The notes beneath the pieces were generated by a model. It was not told where the DNA came from. It saw only the letters and a list, made by a program, of their open reading frames with translations, and did not search any database. This document shows positions 35,301-48,851 of a DNA stretch of 64,000 nt, one piece after another. Position 1 is the stretch's first letter. Every line of letters starts with the position of its first letter. The stretch is taken from assembly GCF_047675955.1 (NCBI RefSeq), contig NC_132904.1, positions 61,251,435 through 61,315,434 of the forward strand. The letters are read 5' to 3'. Source of the DNA: Chlorocebus sabaeus. Taxonomy: Eukaryota > Chordata > Mammalia > Primates > Cercopithecidae. Made by a program: the position numbers and the translations under genes.

Positions 35301-36430
35301 AATTTATCTCACAGAGTTACATCTTTCCCTTCAAGAAGCCTTTCGCTAAGGCTGTTCTTGTGGCATTGGCAAAGGGATATTTGGAAGCCCATAGAGGGCT
35401 ACGGTGAAAAAGGAAATATCTTCCGTTCAAACCTGGAAAGAAGCTTTCTGAGAAACTGCTCTGTGTTCTGTTAATTCTTCTCACAGAGTTACATTTTTCC
35501 CTTCAAGAAGCCTTTCGCTAAGGCTGTTCTTGTGGAATTGGCAAAGGGATATTTGGAAGCCCATAGAGGGCTATGGTGAAAAAGGAAATATCTTTCGTTC
35601 AAAACTGGAAAGAAGCGTTCTGAGAAACTGCTCTGTGTTCTGTTAATTCATCTCACAGAGTTATATCTTACCCTTCAAGAAGCCTTACCATAAGGCTGTT
35701 CTTTTGGCATTGCAAAAGGATATTTGGAAGCCCATAGAGGGCTATGGTGAAAAAGGAAATATCTTCCGTTCAAAACTGGAAACAAGCTTTCTGAGAAACT
35801 GCTCTGTGTTCTGTTAGTTCATCTCACAGAGTTACATCTTTCCCTTCAAGAAGCCTTTCGCTAAGACTGTTCTTGTGGAATTGGCAAAGGGATATTTGGA
35901 AGCACATAGAGGGCTATGGTGAAAAAGGAAATATCTTACGGTCAAAACTAGAAAGAAGGTTTCTGAGAAACTGCTCTGTGTTCTCTTAATTTATCTCACA
36001 GAGTTACATCTTTCCCTTCAAGAAGCCTTTCGCTAAGGCTGTTCTTGTGGAATTGGCAAAGGGATATTTGGAAGCCCATAGAGGGCTATGGTTAAAAAGG
36101 AAATATCTTCCGTGCAAAACTGGAAAGAAGCTTTCTGAGAAACTGCTCTGTGTTCTGTTAATTCATCTCACAGAGTTACATCTTTCCCTTCAAGAAACCT
36201 TTCGCTAAGGCTGTTGTTCTGGAATTTGCAAAGGGATATTTGGAAGCCCATAGAGGGCTATGGTGAAAAAGGAAATATCTTCCGTTCAAAACTGGAAAGA
36301 AGCGTTCTGAGAAACTGCTCTGTGTTCTGTTAGTTCATCTAACAGAGTTACATCTTTCCCTTCAAGAAGCCTTTCGCTAAGGCTGTTCTTGTGGAATTGG
36401 CAAAGGGATATTTGGAAGCCCGTAGAGGTC
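35300..36430 (+). repeat. Second K-type pair and link to block F1
   Basis: About seven monomers: acattttt, ctttcgttc, ttatatcttaccc with cttaccataagg and tgcaaaaggat (a 171-bp monomer), gaagcacatag, actagaaag, ccgtgcaaaac and gttgttctgg. Then it switches to gaagcccgtag and block F. Only satellite is present. Confidence 0.65.
35593..35609 (+). promoter_or_regulatory. CENP-B-box-like motif, second K-type pair
   Basis: Same motif and same neighbouring variants as at 33356, 2,237 bp (13 monomers) further on. The following monomer reads cttaccataagg and has lost bases in the gcaaagg stretch. Confidence 0.4.
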
Positions 36431-39040
36431 TATGGTGAAAAAAGAAATATCTTCCGTTCAAAACTGGAAAGAAGCGTTCTGAGAAACTGCTCTGTGTTCT
36501 GTTAATTCATCTCACACAGTTACATCTTTCCCTTCAAGAAGCATTGCGCTAAGGTTGTTCTTGTGGCATTGGCAAAGGAATATTTGGAAGCCCATAGAGG
36601 GCTATGGTGAAAAAGGAAATATCTTCCGTTCAAAACTGGAAAGAAGCTTTCTGAGAAACTGCTCTGTGTTCTGTTAGTTCATCTCACAGAGTTACATCTT
36701 TCCCTTCAAGAAGCCTTTCGCTAAGGCTGTTCTTGTTGAATTGGCAAAGGGATATTTGGAAGCCCATAGAAGGATATGGTGAAAAAGGAAATATCTTCCG
36801 TTGAAAACTGGAAAGAAGCCTTCTGAGAAACTGCTCTGTGTTCAGTTAATTAATCTCACAGAGTTACATCTTTACCTTCAACAAGCCTTTCGCTAAGGCT
36901 GTTCTTGTGGAATTGGCAAAGGGATATTTGGAAGCCCACAGAGGTCTACGGTGAAAAAGGAAATATCTTCCGTTCAAAACTGGAAAGAAGCTTTCTGAGA
37001 AACTGCTCTGTGTTCTGTTAATTCATCTCACAGAGTTACATCTTTCCCTTCAAGAAGCCTTTCGCTAAGGCTGTTCTTGTGGAATTGGCAAAGGGATATT
37101 TGGAAGCCCATAGAGGGCTATGGTGAAAAAAGAAATATCTTCCGTTCAAAACTGGAAAGAAGCGTTCTGAGAAACTGCTCTGTGTTCTGTTAATTCATCT
37201 CACAGAGTTACATCTTTCCCTTCAAGAAGCCTTTCGATAAGGCTGTTCTTGTGGCATTGGCAAAGGGATATTTGGAAGCCCATAGAGGGCTATGGTGAAA
37301 AAGGAAATATCTTCCGTTCAAAACTGGAAAGAAGCTTTTTGAGAAACTGCTCTGTGTTCTGTTAGTTCATCTAACAGAGTTACATCTTTCCCTTCAAGAA
37401 GCCTTTCGCTAAGACTGTTCTTGTGGAATTGGCAAAGGGATATTTGGAAGCCCATAGAGGGCTATGGTGAAAAAGGAAATATCTTCCGTTCAAAACTGGA
37501 AAGAAGCGTTCTGAGAAACTGCTCTGTGTTCTGTTAATTCATCTCACAGAGTTACATCTTTCCCTTCAGGAAGCTTTTCTCTAAGGCTGTTCTTGTGGCA
37601 TTGGCAAAGGGATATTTGGAAGCCCATAGAGGGCTATGGTGAAAAAGGAAATATCTTCCGTTCAAAACTGGAAAGAAGCTTTCTGAGAAACTGCTCTGTG
37701 TTCTGTTAGTTCATCTCACAGAGTTACATCTTTCCCTTCAAGAAGCCTTTCGCTAAGGCTGTTCTTGTGGAATTGGCAAAGGGATATTTGGAAGCCCATA
37801 GAAGGTTATGGTGAAAAAGGAAATATCTTCCGTTCAAAACTGGAAAGAAGCCTTCTGAGAAACTGCTCTGTGTTCAGTTAATTCATCTCACAGAGTTACA
37901 TCTTTACCTTCAACAAGCCTTTCGCTAAGGCTGTTCTTGTGGAATTGGCAAAGGGATATTTGGAAGCCCATAGAGGGATACGGTGAAAAAGGAAATATCT
38001 TCCGTTCAAAACTGGAAAGAAGCTTTCTGAGAAACTGCTCTGTGTTCTGTTAATTCATCTCACAGAGTTACATCTTTCCCTTCAAGAAGCCTTTTGATAA
38101 GGCTGTTCTTGTGGAATTGGCAAAGGGATATTGGGAGGCCCATAGAGGGCTATAGTGAAAACGGAAATATCTTCTGTTCAAAACTGGAAAGAAGCTTTGT
38201 GAGAAACTGCTCTGTGTTCTGTTAATTCATCTCACAGAGTTACATCTTTCCCTTCAAGAAGCCTTTCGCTAAGGCTGTTCTTGTGGAATTGGCAAAGGGA
38301 TATTTGGAAGCCCACAGAGGGCTATGTTGAAAAAGGAAATATCTTCCGTTCAAAACAGGAAAGAAGCTTTCTGAGAAACTGCTCTGTGTTCTGTTAGTTC
38401 ATCTCACAGAGTTACATCTTTCCCTTCAAGAAGCCTTTCCCTAAGACTGTTCTTGTGGAATTGGCAAAAGGATATTTGGAAGCCCATAGAGGGCTATGGT
38501 GAAAAAGGAAATAATCTTACGGTCAAAACTGGAAAGAAGCTTTCTGTGAAACTGCTCTGTGTTCTCTTAATTTATCTCACAGAGTTACATCTTTCCCTTC
38601 AAGAAGCCTTTCGCTAAGGCTGTTCTTGTGGAATTGGCAAAGGGATATTTGGAAGCCCATAGAGGGCTATGGTGAAAAGGAAATATCTTCCGTTCAAAAC
38701 TGGAAAGAAGCTTTCTGAGAAACTGCTCTGTGTTCTGTTAATTCATCTCACAGAGTTACATCTTTCCCTTCAAGAAGCCTTTCGCTAAGACTGTTCTTGT
38801 GGAATTGGCAAGGGGATATTTGGAAGCCCATAGAAGGCTATGGTGAAAAAGGAAATATCTTCCGTTCAAAACTGGAAAGAAGCCTTCTGAGAAACTGCTC
38901 TGTGTTCTGTGAATTCATCTCACAGAGTTACATCTTTCCCTTCAAGAAGCCTTTCGCTAAGGCTGTTCTTGTGTAATTGGCAAAGGGATATTAGGAAGCC
39001 CATAGAGGGCTATGGTGAAAAAGGAAATATCTTCCGTTCA
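36430..39040 (+). repeat. Block F, copy 1
   Basis: gcattgcgct at 36541 pairs with 39293 at 2,752 bp, exactly 16 monomers. It shares with copy 2 aaggttatgg and gagggatacgg, which copy 0 lacks, so copies 1 and 2 are closest relatives. It has an EcoRI site at 38911 (tgtgaattc). Confidence 0.85.
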
Positions 39041-39179
39041 AAACTGGAAAGAAGCGTTCTGAGAAACTGCTCTGTGTTCTGTTAATTCATCTCACAGAGT
39101 TACATCTTTTCCTTCAAGAAGCCTTTCGCTAAGGCTGTTCTTGTGGAATTGGCAAAGGGTTATTTGGAAGCCCATAGTG

Positions 39180-41790
39180 GGCTATGGTGAAAAAAGAAAT
39201 ATCTTCCGTTCAAAACTGGAAAGAAGCGTTCTGAGAAACTGCTCTGTGTTCTGTTAATTCATCTCACACAGTTACATCTTTCCCTTCAAGAAGCATTGCG
39301 CTAAGGTTGTTCTTGTGGCATTGGCAAAGGAATATTTGGAAGCCCATAGAGGGCTATGGTGAAAAAGGAAATATCTTCCGTTCAAAACTGGAAAGAAGCT
39401 TTCTGAGAAACTGCTCTGTGTTCTGTTAGTTCATCTCACAGAGTTACATCTTTCCCTTCAAGAAGCCTTTCGCTAAGGCTGTTCTTGTGGAATTGGCAAA
39501 GGGATATTTGGAAGCCCATAGAAGGATATGGTGAAAAAGGAAATATCTTCCGTTGAAAACTGGAAAGAAGCCTTCTGAGAAACTGCTCTGTGTTCAGTTA
39601 ATTAATCTCACAGAGTTACATCTTTACCTTCAACAAGCCTTTCGCTAAGGCTGTTCTTGTGGAATTGGCAAAGGGATATTTGGAAGCCCACAGGGGGCTA
39701 TGGTGAAAAAAGAAATATCTTCCGTTCAAAACTGGAAAGAAGCGTTCTGAGAAACTGCTCTGTGTTCTGTTAATTCATCTCACAGAGTTACATCTTTCCC
39801 TTCAAGAAGCCTTTCGCTAAGGCTGTTCTTGTGGAATTGGCAAAGGGATATTTGGAAGCCCATAGAGGGCTATGGTGAAAAAAGAAATATCTTCCGTTCA
39901 AAACTGGAAAGAAGCGTTCTGAGAAACTGCTCTGTGTTCTGTTAGTTCATCTCACAGAGTTACATCTTTCCCTTCAAGAAGCCTTTCGATAAGGCTGTTC
40001 TTGTGGCATTGGCAAAGGGATATTTGGAAGCCCATAGAGGGCTATGGTGAAAAAGGAAATATCTTCCGTTCAAAACTGGAAAGAAGCTTTTTGAGAAACT
40101 GCTCTGTGTTCTGTTAGTTCATCTCACAGAGTTACATCTTTCCCTTCAAGAAGCCTTTCGCTAAGACTGTTCTTGTGGAATTGGCAAAGGGATATTTGGA
40201 AGCCCATAGAGGGCTATGGTGAAAAAGGAAATATCTTCCGTTCAAAACTGGAAAGAAGCGTTCTGAGAAACTGCTCTGTGTTCTGTTAATTCATCTCACA
40301 GAGTTACATCTTTCCCTTCAGGAAACTTTTCTCTAAGGCTGTTCTTGTGGCATTGGCAAAGGGATATTTGGAAGCCCATAGAGGGCTATGGTGAAAAAGG
40401 AAATATCTTCCGTTCAAAACTGGAAAGAAGCTTTCTGAGAAACTGCTCTGTGTTCTGTTAGTTCATCTCACAGAGTTGCATCTTTCCCTTCAAGAAGCCT
40501 TTCGCTAAGGCTGTTCTTGTGGAATTGGCAAAGGGATATTTGGAAGCCCATAGAAGGTTATGGTGAAAAAGGAAATATCTTCCGTTCAAAACTGGAAAGA
40601 AGCCTTCTGAGAAACTGCTCTGTGTTCAGTTAATTCATCTCACAGAGTTACATCTTTACCTTCAACAAGCCTTTCGCTAAGGCTGTTCTTGTGGAATTGG
40701 CAAAGGGATATTTGGAAGCCCATAGAGGGATACGGTGAAAAAGGAAATATCTTCCGTTCAAAACTGGAAAGAAGCTTTCTGAGAAACTGCTCTGTGTTCT
40801 GTTAATTCATCTCACAGAGTTACATCTTTCCCTTCAAGAAGCCTTTTGATAAGGCTGTTCTTGTGGAATTGGCAAAGGGATATTGGGAGGCCCATAGAGG
40901 GCTATAGTGAAAAAGGAAATATCTTCTGTTCAAAACTGGAAAGAAGCTTTGTGAGAAACTGCTCTGTGTTCTGTTAATTCATCTCACAGAGTTACATCTT
41001 TCCCTTCAAGAAGCCTTTCGCTAAGGCTGTTCTTGTGGAATTGGCAAAGGGATATTTGGAAGCCCACAGAGGGCTATGTTGAAAAAGGAAATATCTTCCG
41101 TTCAAAACAGGAAAGAAGCTTTCTGAGAAACTGCTCTGTGTTCTGTTAGTTCATCTCACAGAGTTACATCTTTCCCTTCAAGAAGCCTTTCCCTAAGACT
41201 GTTCTTGTGGAATTGGCAAAAGGATATTTGGAAGCCCATAGAGGGCTATGGTGAAAAAGGAAATAATCTTACGGTCAAAACTGGAAAGAAGCTTTCTGTG
41301 AAACTGCTCTGTGTTCTCTTAATTTATCTCACAGAGTTACATCTTTCCCTTCAAGAAGCCTTTCGCTAAGGCTGTTCTTGTGGAATTGGCAAAGGGATAT
41401 TTGGAGGCCCATAGAGGGCTATGGTGAAAAGGAAATATCTTCCGTTCAAAACTGGAAAGAAGCTTTCTGAGAAACTGCTCTGTGTTCTGTTAATTCATCT
41501 CACAGAGTTACATCTTTCCCTTCAAGAAGCCTTTCGCTAAGACTGTTCTTGTGGAATTGGCAAGGGGATATTTGGAAGCCCATAGAAGGCTATGGTGAAA
41601 AAGGAAATATCTTCCGTTCAAAACTGGAAAGAAGCCTTCTGAGAAACTGCTCTGTGTTCTCTTAATTCATCTCACAGAGTTACATCTTTCCCTTCAAGAA
41701 GCCTTTCGCTAAGGCTGTTCTTGTGTAATTGGCAAAGGGATATTAGGAAGCCCATAGAGGGCTATGGTGAAAAAGGAAATATCTTCCGTT
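39180..41790 (+). repeat. Block F, copy 2
   Basis: Near-perfect copy of 36430-39040. Just before it, one monomer carries private changes: ttttccttc, gggttatttgg and catagtggg (39100-39180). Differences include caggaaactttt at 40320, gagttgcatc at 40477 and tctcttaattc at 41658 where copy 1 has the EcoRI site. From 40168 on it also belongs to duplication G1. Confidence 0.85.
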
Positions 41791-42127
41791 CAAAACTGGA
41801 AAGAAGCGTTCTGAGAAACTGCTCTGTGTTCTGTTAATTCATCTCACAGAGTTACATCTTTCCCTTCAAGAAGCCTTTCGCTAAGGCTCTTCTTGTGGCA
41901 TTGGCAAAGGGATATTTGGAAGCCCATAGAGGGCTATGGTGAAAAAGGAAATATCTTCCGTTCAAAACTGGAAAGAAGCTTTCTGAGAAACTGCTCTGTG
42001 TTCTGTTAATTCTTCTCACAGAGTTACATTTTTCCCTTCAAGAAGCCTTTCGCTAAGGCTGTTCTTGTGGAATTGGCAAAGGGATATTTGGAAGCCCATA
42101 GAGGGCTATGGTGAAAAAGGAAATATC

Positions 42128-42144
42128 TTTCGTTCAAAACTGGA
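42128..42144 (+). promoter_or_regulatory. CENP-B-box-like motif in duplication G1
   Basis: Same motif. The preceding monomer is K-type (acattttt), but the following one switches to the A-block variant cttcaggaagcttttctc, so the K pair is broken here. Confidence 0.4.
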
Positions 42145-42179
42145 AAGAAGCGTTCTGAGAAACTGCTCTGTGTTCTGTT

Positions 42180-44500
42180 AATTCATCTCACAGAGTTACA
42201 TCTTTCCCTTCAGGAAGCTTTTCTCTAAGGCTGTTCTTGTGGCATTGGCAAAGGGATATTTGGAAGCCCTTAGAGGGCTATGGTGAAAAAGGAAATATCT
42301 TCCGTTCAAAACTCGAAAGAAGCTTTCTGAGAAACTGCTCTGTGTTCTGTTAGTTCATCTCACAGAGTTACATCTTTCCCTTCAAGAAGCCTTTCGCTAA
42401 GGCTGTTCTTGTGGAATTGGCAAAGGGATATTTGGAAGCACATAGAGGGCTATGGTGAAAAAGCAAATATCTTACGGTCAAAACTAGAAAGAAGGATTCT
42501 GAGAAACTGCTCTGTGTTCTCTTAATTTATCTCACAGAGTTACATCTTTCCCTTCAAGAAGCCTTTCGCTAAGGCTGTTCTTGTGGAATTGGCAAAGGGA
42601 TATTTGGAAGCCCATAGAGGGCTATGGTGAAAAAGGAAATATCTTCCGTTCAAAACTGGAAAGAAGCTTTCTGAGAAACTGCTCTGTGTTCTGTTAATTC
42701 ATCTCCCAGAGTTACATCTTTCCCTTCAAGAAACCTTTCGCTAAGGCTGTGGTTCTGGAATTTGTAAAGGGATATTTGGAAACCCATAGAGGGCTATGGT
42801 GAAAAAGGAAATATCTTCCGTTCAAAACTGGAAAGAAGCTTTCTGAGAAACTGCTCTGTGTTCTGTTAATTCATCTCACAGAGTTACATCTTTCCCTTCA
42901 AGAAACCTTTCGCTAAGGCTGTTTTTCTGGAATTTGCAAAGGGATATTTGGAAGCCCATAGAGGGCTATGGTGAAAAAGGAAATATCTTCCGTTCAAAAC
43001 TGGAAAGAAGCGTTCTGAGAAACTGCTCTGTGTTCTGTTAATTCATCTCACAGAGTTACATCTTTCCCTTGAAGAAGACTTTCGCTAAGGCTGTTCTTGT
43101 GGCATTGGCAAAGGGATATTTGGAAGCCCTTAGAGAGCTATGGTGAAAAAGGAAATATATTCCGTTCAAAACTGGAAAGAAGCTTTCTGAGAAACTGCTC
43201 TGTGTTCTGTTAATTCATCTCACAGAGTTACATCTTTCCCTTCAAGAAGCCTTTTGATAAGACTGTTCTTGTGGAATTGGCAAAGGGATATTTGGAAGCA
43301 CATAGACGGCTATGGTGAAAAAGGAAATATCTTACGGTCAAAACTGGAAAGAAGGTTTCTGAGAAACTGCTCTGTGTTCTGTTAATTCATCTCACAGAGT
43401 TACATCTTTACCTTCAACAAGCCTTTCGCTAAGGCTGTTCTTGTGGAATTGGCAAAGGGATATTTGGAAGCCCTTAGAGGGCTACGGTGAAAAAGGAAAT
43501 ATCTTCCGTTCAAAACTGGAAAGAAGCTTTCTGAGAAACTGCTCTGTGTTCTGTTAATTCATCTCACAGAGTTACATCTTTCCCTTCAAGAAGCCTTTCG
43601 CTAAGGCTGTTCTTGTGGAATTGGCAAAGGGATATTTGGAAGCCCATAGAGGTCTATGGTGAAAAAAGAAATATCTTCCGTTCAAAACTGGAAAGAAGCG
43701 TTCTGAGAAACTGCTGTGTGTTCTGTTAATTCATCTCACAGAGTTACATCTTTCCCTTCAAGAAGCCTTTCTCTAAGGCTGTTCTTGTGGAATTGGCAAA
43801 GGGATATTTCAAAGCCCATAGAAGGCTATGGTGAAAAAGGAAATACCTTCCGTTCAAAACTGGAAAGAAGCCTTCTGTGAAACTGCTCTGTGTTCTGTTA
43901 ATTCATCTCACAGAGTTACATCTTTCCCTTCAAGAAGCCTTTCGCTAAGGCTGTTCTTGTGGAATTGGCAAAGGGATATTTCGAAGCCCATAGAGGGCTA
44001 TGGTGAAAAAGGAAATATCTTCCGTTCAAAACTGGAAAGAAGCTTTCTGAGAAACTGCTCTGTGTTCTGTTAGTTCATCTCACAGAGTTACATCTTTCCC
44101 TTCAAGAAGCCTTGCACTAAGGCTGCTCTTGTGGAATTGGCAAAGTGATATTTGGAACCCCTAGAGGGCTATGGTGAAAAAGGAAATATCTTCCGTTCAA
44201 AACTGGAAAGACTGTTTCTGAGAAACTGCTCTGTGTTCTCTTAATTTATCTCACAGAGTTACATCTTTCCCTTCAAGAAGCCTTTCGCTAAGGCTGTTCT
44301 TGTAGAATTTGCAAAGGGATATTTGGAAGCCTATAGAGGTCTATGGGGAAAAAGGAAATATCTTCCGTTCAAAACTGGAAAGAAGCTTTCTGAGAAACTG
44401 CTCTGTGTTCTGTTAATTCATCTCACAGAGTTACATCTTTCCCTTCAAGAAGCCTTTCGCTAAGGCTGTTCTTGTGGAATTGGCAAAGGGATATTTGGAA
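42180..44500 (+). repeat. Block A, copy 4 (inside G1)
   Basis: Follows the order of copy 3 from cttcaggaagcttttctc on. It lacks the ttttgataagg and aatcctttcgataa monomers, and a ttttgataagac monomer is joined directly to gaagcacatagacgg near 43250-43310. Private changes are ctcccagag, ctgtggttctgg, aagcaaat, agagagct and gactgtttc. Confidence 0.75.
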
Positions 44501-47500
44501 GCCCATAGAGGGCTATGGTGAAAAAAGAAATATCTTCCGTTCAAAACTGGAAAGACGCGTTCTGAGAAACTGCTCTGTGTTCTGTTAATTCATCTCACAG
44601 AGTTACATCTTTCCCTTCAAGAAGCCTTTCGCTAAGGCTGTTCTTGTGGCATTGGCAAAGGGATATTTGGAAGCCCATAGAGGGCTATGGTGAAAAAGGA
44701 AATATCTTCCGTTCAAAACTGGAAAGAAGCTTTCTGAGAATCTGCTCTGTGTTCTGTTAGTTCATCTCACAGAGTTACATCTTTCCCTTCAAGAAGCCTT
44801 TCCCTAAGACTGTACTTGTGGAATTGGCAAAGGGATATTTGGAAGCCCATAGAGGGCTATGGTGAAAAAGGAAATAATCTTACGGTCAAAACTGGAAAGA
44901 AGCTTTCTGTGAAAATGCTCTGTGTTCTCTTAATTTATCTCACAGAGTTACATCTTTCCCTTCAAGAAGCCTTTCGCTAAGGCTGTTCTTGTGGAATTGG
45001 CAAAGGGATATTTGGAAGCCCATAGAGGGCTATGGTGAAAAGGAAATATCTTCCGTTCAAAACTGGAAAGAAGTTTTCTGAGAAACTGCTCTGTGTTCTG
45101 TTAATTCATCTCACAGAGTTACATCTTTCCCTTCAAGAAGCCTTTCGCTAAGATTGTTCTTGTGGAATTGGCAAGGGCATATTTGGAAGCCCATAGAAGG
45201 CTATGGTGAAAAAGGAAATATCTTCCGTTCAAAACTGGAAAGAAGCCTTCTGAGAAACTGCTCTGTGTTCTGTTAATTCATCTCACAGAGTTACATCTTT
45301 ACCTTCAACAAGCCTTTCGCTAAGGCTGTTCTTGTGGAATTGGCAATGGGATATTTGGAAGCCCATAGAAGGCTACGGTGAAAAAGGAAATATCTTACGG
45401 TCAAAACTGGAAAGAAGCTTTCTGAGAAACTGCTCTGTGTTCTGTCAATTCTTCTCACAGAGTTACATCTTTCCCTTCAAGAAGCCTTTCGCTAAGGCTG
45501 TTCTTGTGTAATTGGCAAAGGGATATTTGGAAGCCCATAGAGGGCTATGGTGAAAAAGGAAATATCTTCCGTTCAAAACTGGAAAGAAGCGTTCTGAGAA
45601 ACTGCTCTGTGTTCTGTTAATTCATCTCACAGAGTTACATCTTTCCCTTCAAGAAGCCTTTCGCTAAGGCTGTTCTTGTGGCATTGGCAAAGGGATATTT
45701 GGAATCCCACAGAGGGCTATGGTGAAAAAGGAAATATCTTCTGTTCAAAACTGGAAAAAAGCTTTCTGAGAATCTGCTCTGTGTTCTGTTAATTCTTCTC
45801 ACAGAGTTACATCTTTCCCTTCAAGAAGCCTTTCGCTAAGGCTGTTCTTGTGGAATTGGCAAAGGGATATTTGGAAGCCCATAGAGGGCTATGTTGAAAA
45901 AGGAAATATCGTAAGTTCAAAACTGGAAAGAAGCGTTCTGAGAAACTGCTCTGTGTTCTGTTAATTCATCTCACGGAGTTATATCTTTCCCTTCAAGAAG
46001 CCTTATGCTAAGGCTGTTCTTTTGGCATTGGCAAAGGGATATTTGGAAGCCCATAGAGGGCTATGGTGAAAAAGGAAATATCTTCCGTTCAAAACTGGAA
46101 AGAAGCTTTCTGAGAAACTGCTCTGTGTTCTGTTAGTTCATCTCACAGAGTTACATCTTTCCCTGCAAGAAGCCTTTCGCTAAGGCTGTTCTTGTGGAAT
46201 TGGCAAAGGGATATTTGGAAGCCCATTGAGGGCTATGGTGAAAAAGGAAATATCTTCCGTTCACAACTGGAAAGAAGCGTTCTGAGAAACTGCTCTGTGT
46301 TCTGTTAATTCATCTCACAGAGTTACATCTTTCCCTTCAAGAAGCCTTTCGCTAAGGCTGTTCTTGTGGAATTGGCAAAGGGATATTTGGAAGCCCATAG
46401 AGGGCTATGGTGAAAAAGGAAATATCTTCCGTTCAAAACTGGAAAGAAGCTTTCTGAGAAACTGCTCTGTGTTCTGTTAGTTCATCTCACAGAGTTACAT
46501 CTTTCCCTTCAAGAAGCCTTTCCCTAAGACTGTACTTGTGGAATTGGCAAAGGGATATTTGGAAGCCCATAGAGGGCTATGGTGAAAAAGGAAATAATCT
46601 TACGGTCAAAACTGGAAAGAAGCTTTCTGTGAAACTGCTCTGTGTTCTCTTAATTTATCTCACAGAGTTACATCTTTCCCTTCAAGAATCCTTTCGCTAA
46701 GGCTGTTCTTGTGGAATTGGCAAAGGGATATTTGGAAGCCCATAGAGGGCTATGGTGAAAAGGAAATATCTTCCGTTCAAAACTGGAAAGAAGTTTTCTG
46801 AGAAACTTCTCTGTGTTCTGTTAATTCATCTGACAGAGTTACATCTTTCCCTTCAAGAAGCCTTTCGCTAAGATTGTTCTTGTGGAATTGGCAAAGGGAT
46901 ATTTGGAAGCCCATAGAGGGCTATGGTGAAAAAGGAAATATCTTCCGTTCAAAACTGGAAAGAAGCGTTCTGAGAAACTGCTCTGTGTTCTGTTAATTCA
47001 TCTCACAGAGTTACATCTTTCCCTTCAGGAAGCTTTTCTCTAAGGCTGTTCTTGTGGCATTGGCAAAGGGATATTTGGAAGCCCATAGAGGGCTATGGTG
47101 AAAAAGGAAATATCTTCCGTTCAAAACTGGAAAGAAGCTTTCTGAGAAACTGCTCTGTGTTCTGTTAGTTCATCTCACAGAGTTGCATCTTTCCCTTCAA
47201 GAAGCCTTTCGCTAAGGCTGTTCTTGTGGAATTGGCAAAGGGATATTTGGAAGCCCATAGAAGGTTATGGTGAAAAAGGAAATATCTTCCGTTCAAAACT
47301 GGAAAGAAGCCTTCTGAGAAACTGCTCTGTGTTCAGTTAATTCATCTCACAGAGTTACATCTTTACCTTCAACAAGCCTTTCGCTAAGGCTGTTCTTGTG
47401 GAATTGGCAAAGGGATATTTGGAAGCCCATAGAGGGATACGGTGAAAAAGGAAATATCTTCCGTTCAGAACTGGAAAGAAGCTTTCTGAGAAACTGCTCT

Positions 47501-48834
47501 GTGTTCTGTTAATTCATCTCACAGAGTTACATCTTTCCCTTCAAGAAGCCTTTTGATAAGGCTGTTCTTGTGGAATTGGCAAAGGGATATTGGGAGGCCC
47601 ATAGAGGGCTATAGTGAAAAAGGAAATATCTTCTGTTCAAAACTGGAAAGAAGCTTTGTGAGAAACTGCTCTGTGTTCTGTTAATTCATCTCACAGAGTT
47701 ACATCTTTCCCTTCAAGAAGCCTTTCGCTAAGGCTGTTCTTGTGGAATTGGCAAAGGGATATTTGGAAGCCCACAGAGGGCTATGTTGAAAAAGGAAATA
47801 TCTTCCGTTCAAAACAGGAAAGAAGCTTTCTGAGAAACTGCTCTGTGTTCTGTTAGTTCATCTCACAGAGTTACATCTTTCCCTTCAAGAAGCCTTTCCC
47901 TAAGACTGTTCTTGTGGAATTGGCAAAAGGATATTTGGAAGCCCATAGAGGGCTATGGTGAAAAAGGAAATAATCTTACGGTCAAAACTGGAAAGAAGCT
48001 TTCTGTGAAACTGCTCTGTGTTCTCTTAATTTATCTCACAGAGTTACATCTTTCCCTTCAAGAAGCCTTTCGCTAAGGCTGTTCTTGTGGAATTGGCAAA
48101 GGGATATTTGGAGGCCCATAGAGGGCTATGGTGAAAAGGAAATATCTTCCGTTCAAAACTGGAAAGAAGCTTTCTGAGAAACTGCTCTGTGTTCTGTTAA
48201 TTCATCTCACAGAGTTACATCTTTCCCTTCAAGAAGCCTTTCGCTAAGACTGTTCTTGTGGAATTGGCAAGGGGATATTTGGAAGCCCATAGAAGGCTAT
48301 GGTGAAAAAGGAAATATCTTCCGTTCAAAACTGGAAAGAAGCCTTCTGAGAAACTGCTCTGTGTTCTGTGAATTCATCTCACAGAGTTACATCTTTCCCT
48401 TCAAGAAGCCTTTCGCTAAGGCTGTTCTTGTGTAATTGGCAAAGGGATATTAGGAAGCCCATAGAGGGCTATGGTGAAAAAGGAAATATCTTCCGTTCAA
48501 AACTGGAAAGAAGCGTTCTGAGAAACTGCTCTGTGTTCTGTTAATTCATCTCACAGAGTTACATCTTTCCCTTCAAGAAGCCTTTCGCTAAGGCTGTTCT
48601 TGTGGCATTGGCAAAGGGATATTTGGAAGCCCATAGAGGGCTATGGTGAAAAAGGAAATATCTTCCGTTCAAAACTGGAAAGAAGCTTTCTGAGAAACTG
48701 CTCTGTGTTCTGTTAATTCTTCTCACAGAGTTACATTTTTCCCTTCAAGAAGCCTTTCGCTAAGGCTGTTCTTGTGGAATTGGCAAAGGGATATTTGGAA
48801 GCCCATAGAGGGCTATGGTGAAAAAGGAAATATC

Positions 48835-48851
48835 TTTCGTTCAAAACTGGA
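48835..48851 (+). promoter_or_regulatory. CENP-B-box-like motif in duplication G2
   Basis: Exact partner of the site at 42128, 6,707 bp away, copied with the 39-monomer duplication. Confidence 0.4.

Larger units (their letters stand above)
40168..46874 (+). repeat. Duplication G, copy 1 (39 monomers, 6,707 bp)
   Basis: Every tag I checked recurs 6,707 bp later, for example aagcaaatat at 42461/49168, tgtacttgtg at 44811/51518 and ccttctgtgaaac at 43871/50578. I found about ten single-base differences by eye over 6.7 kb, the highest similarity among the large duplications here. The unit contains most of F2, a K monomer, an A block (42200-44500) and a 10-monomer block H with part of its second copy. 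The end points are set by diagnostic bases described under the junction finding. Confidence 0.9.
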
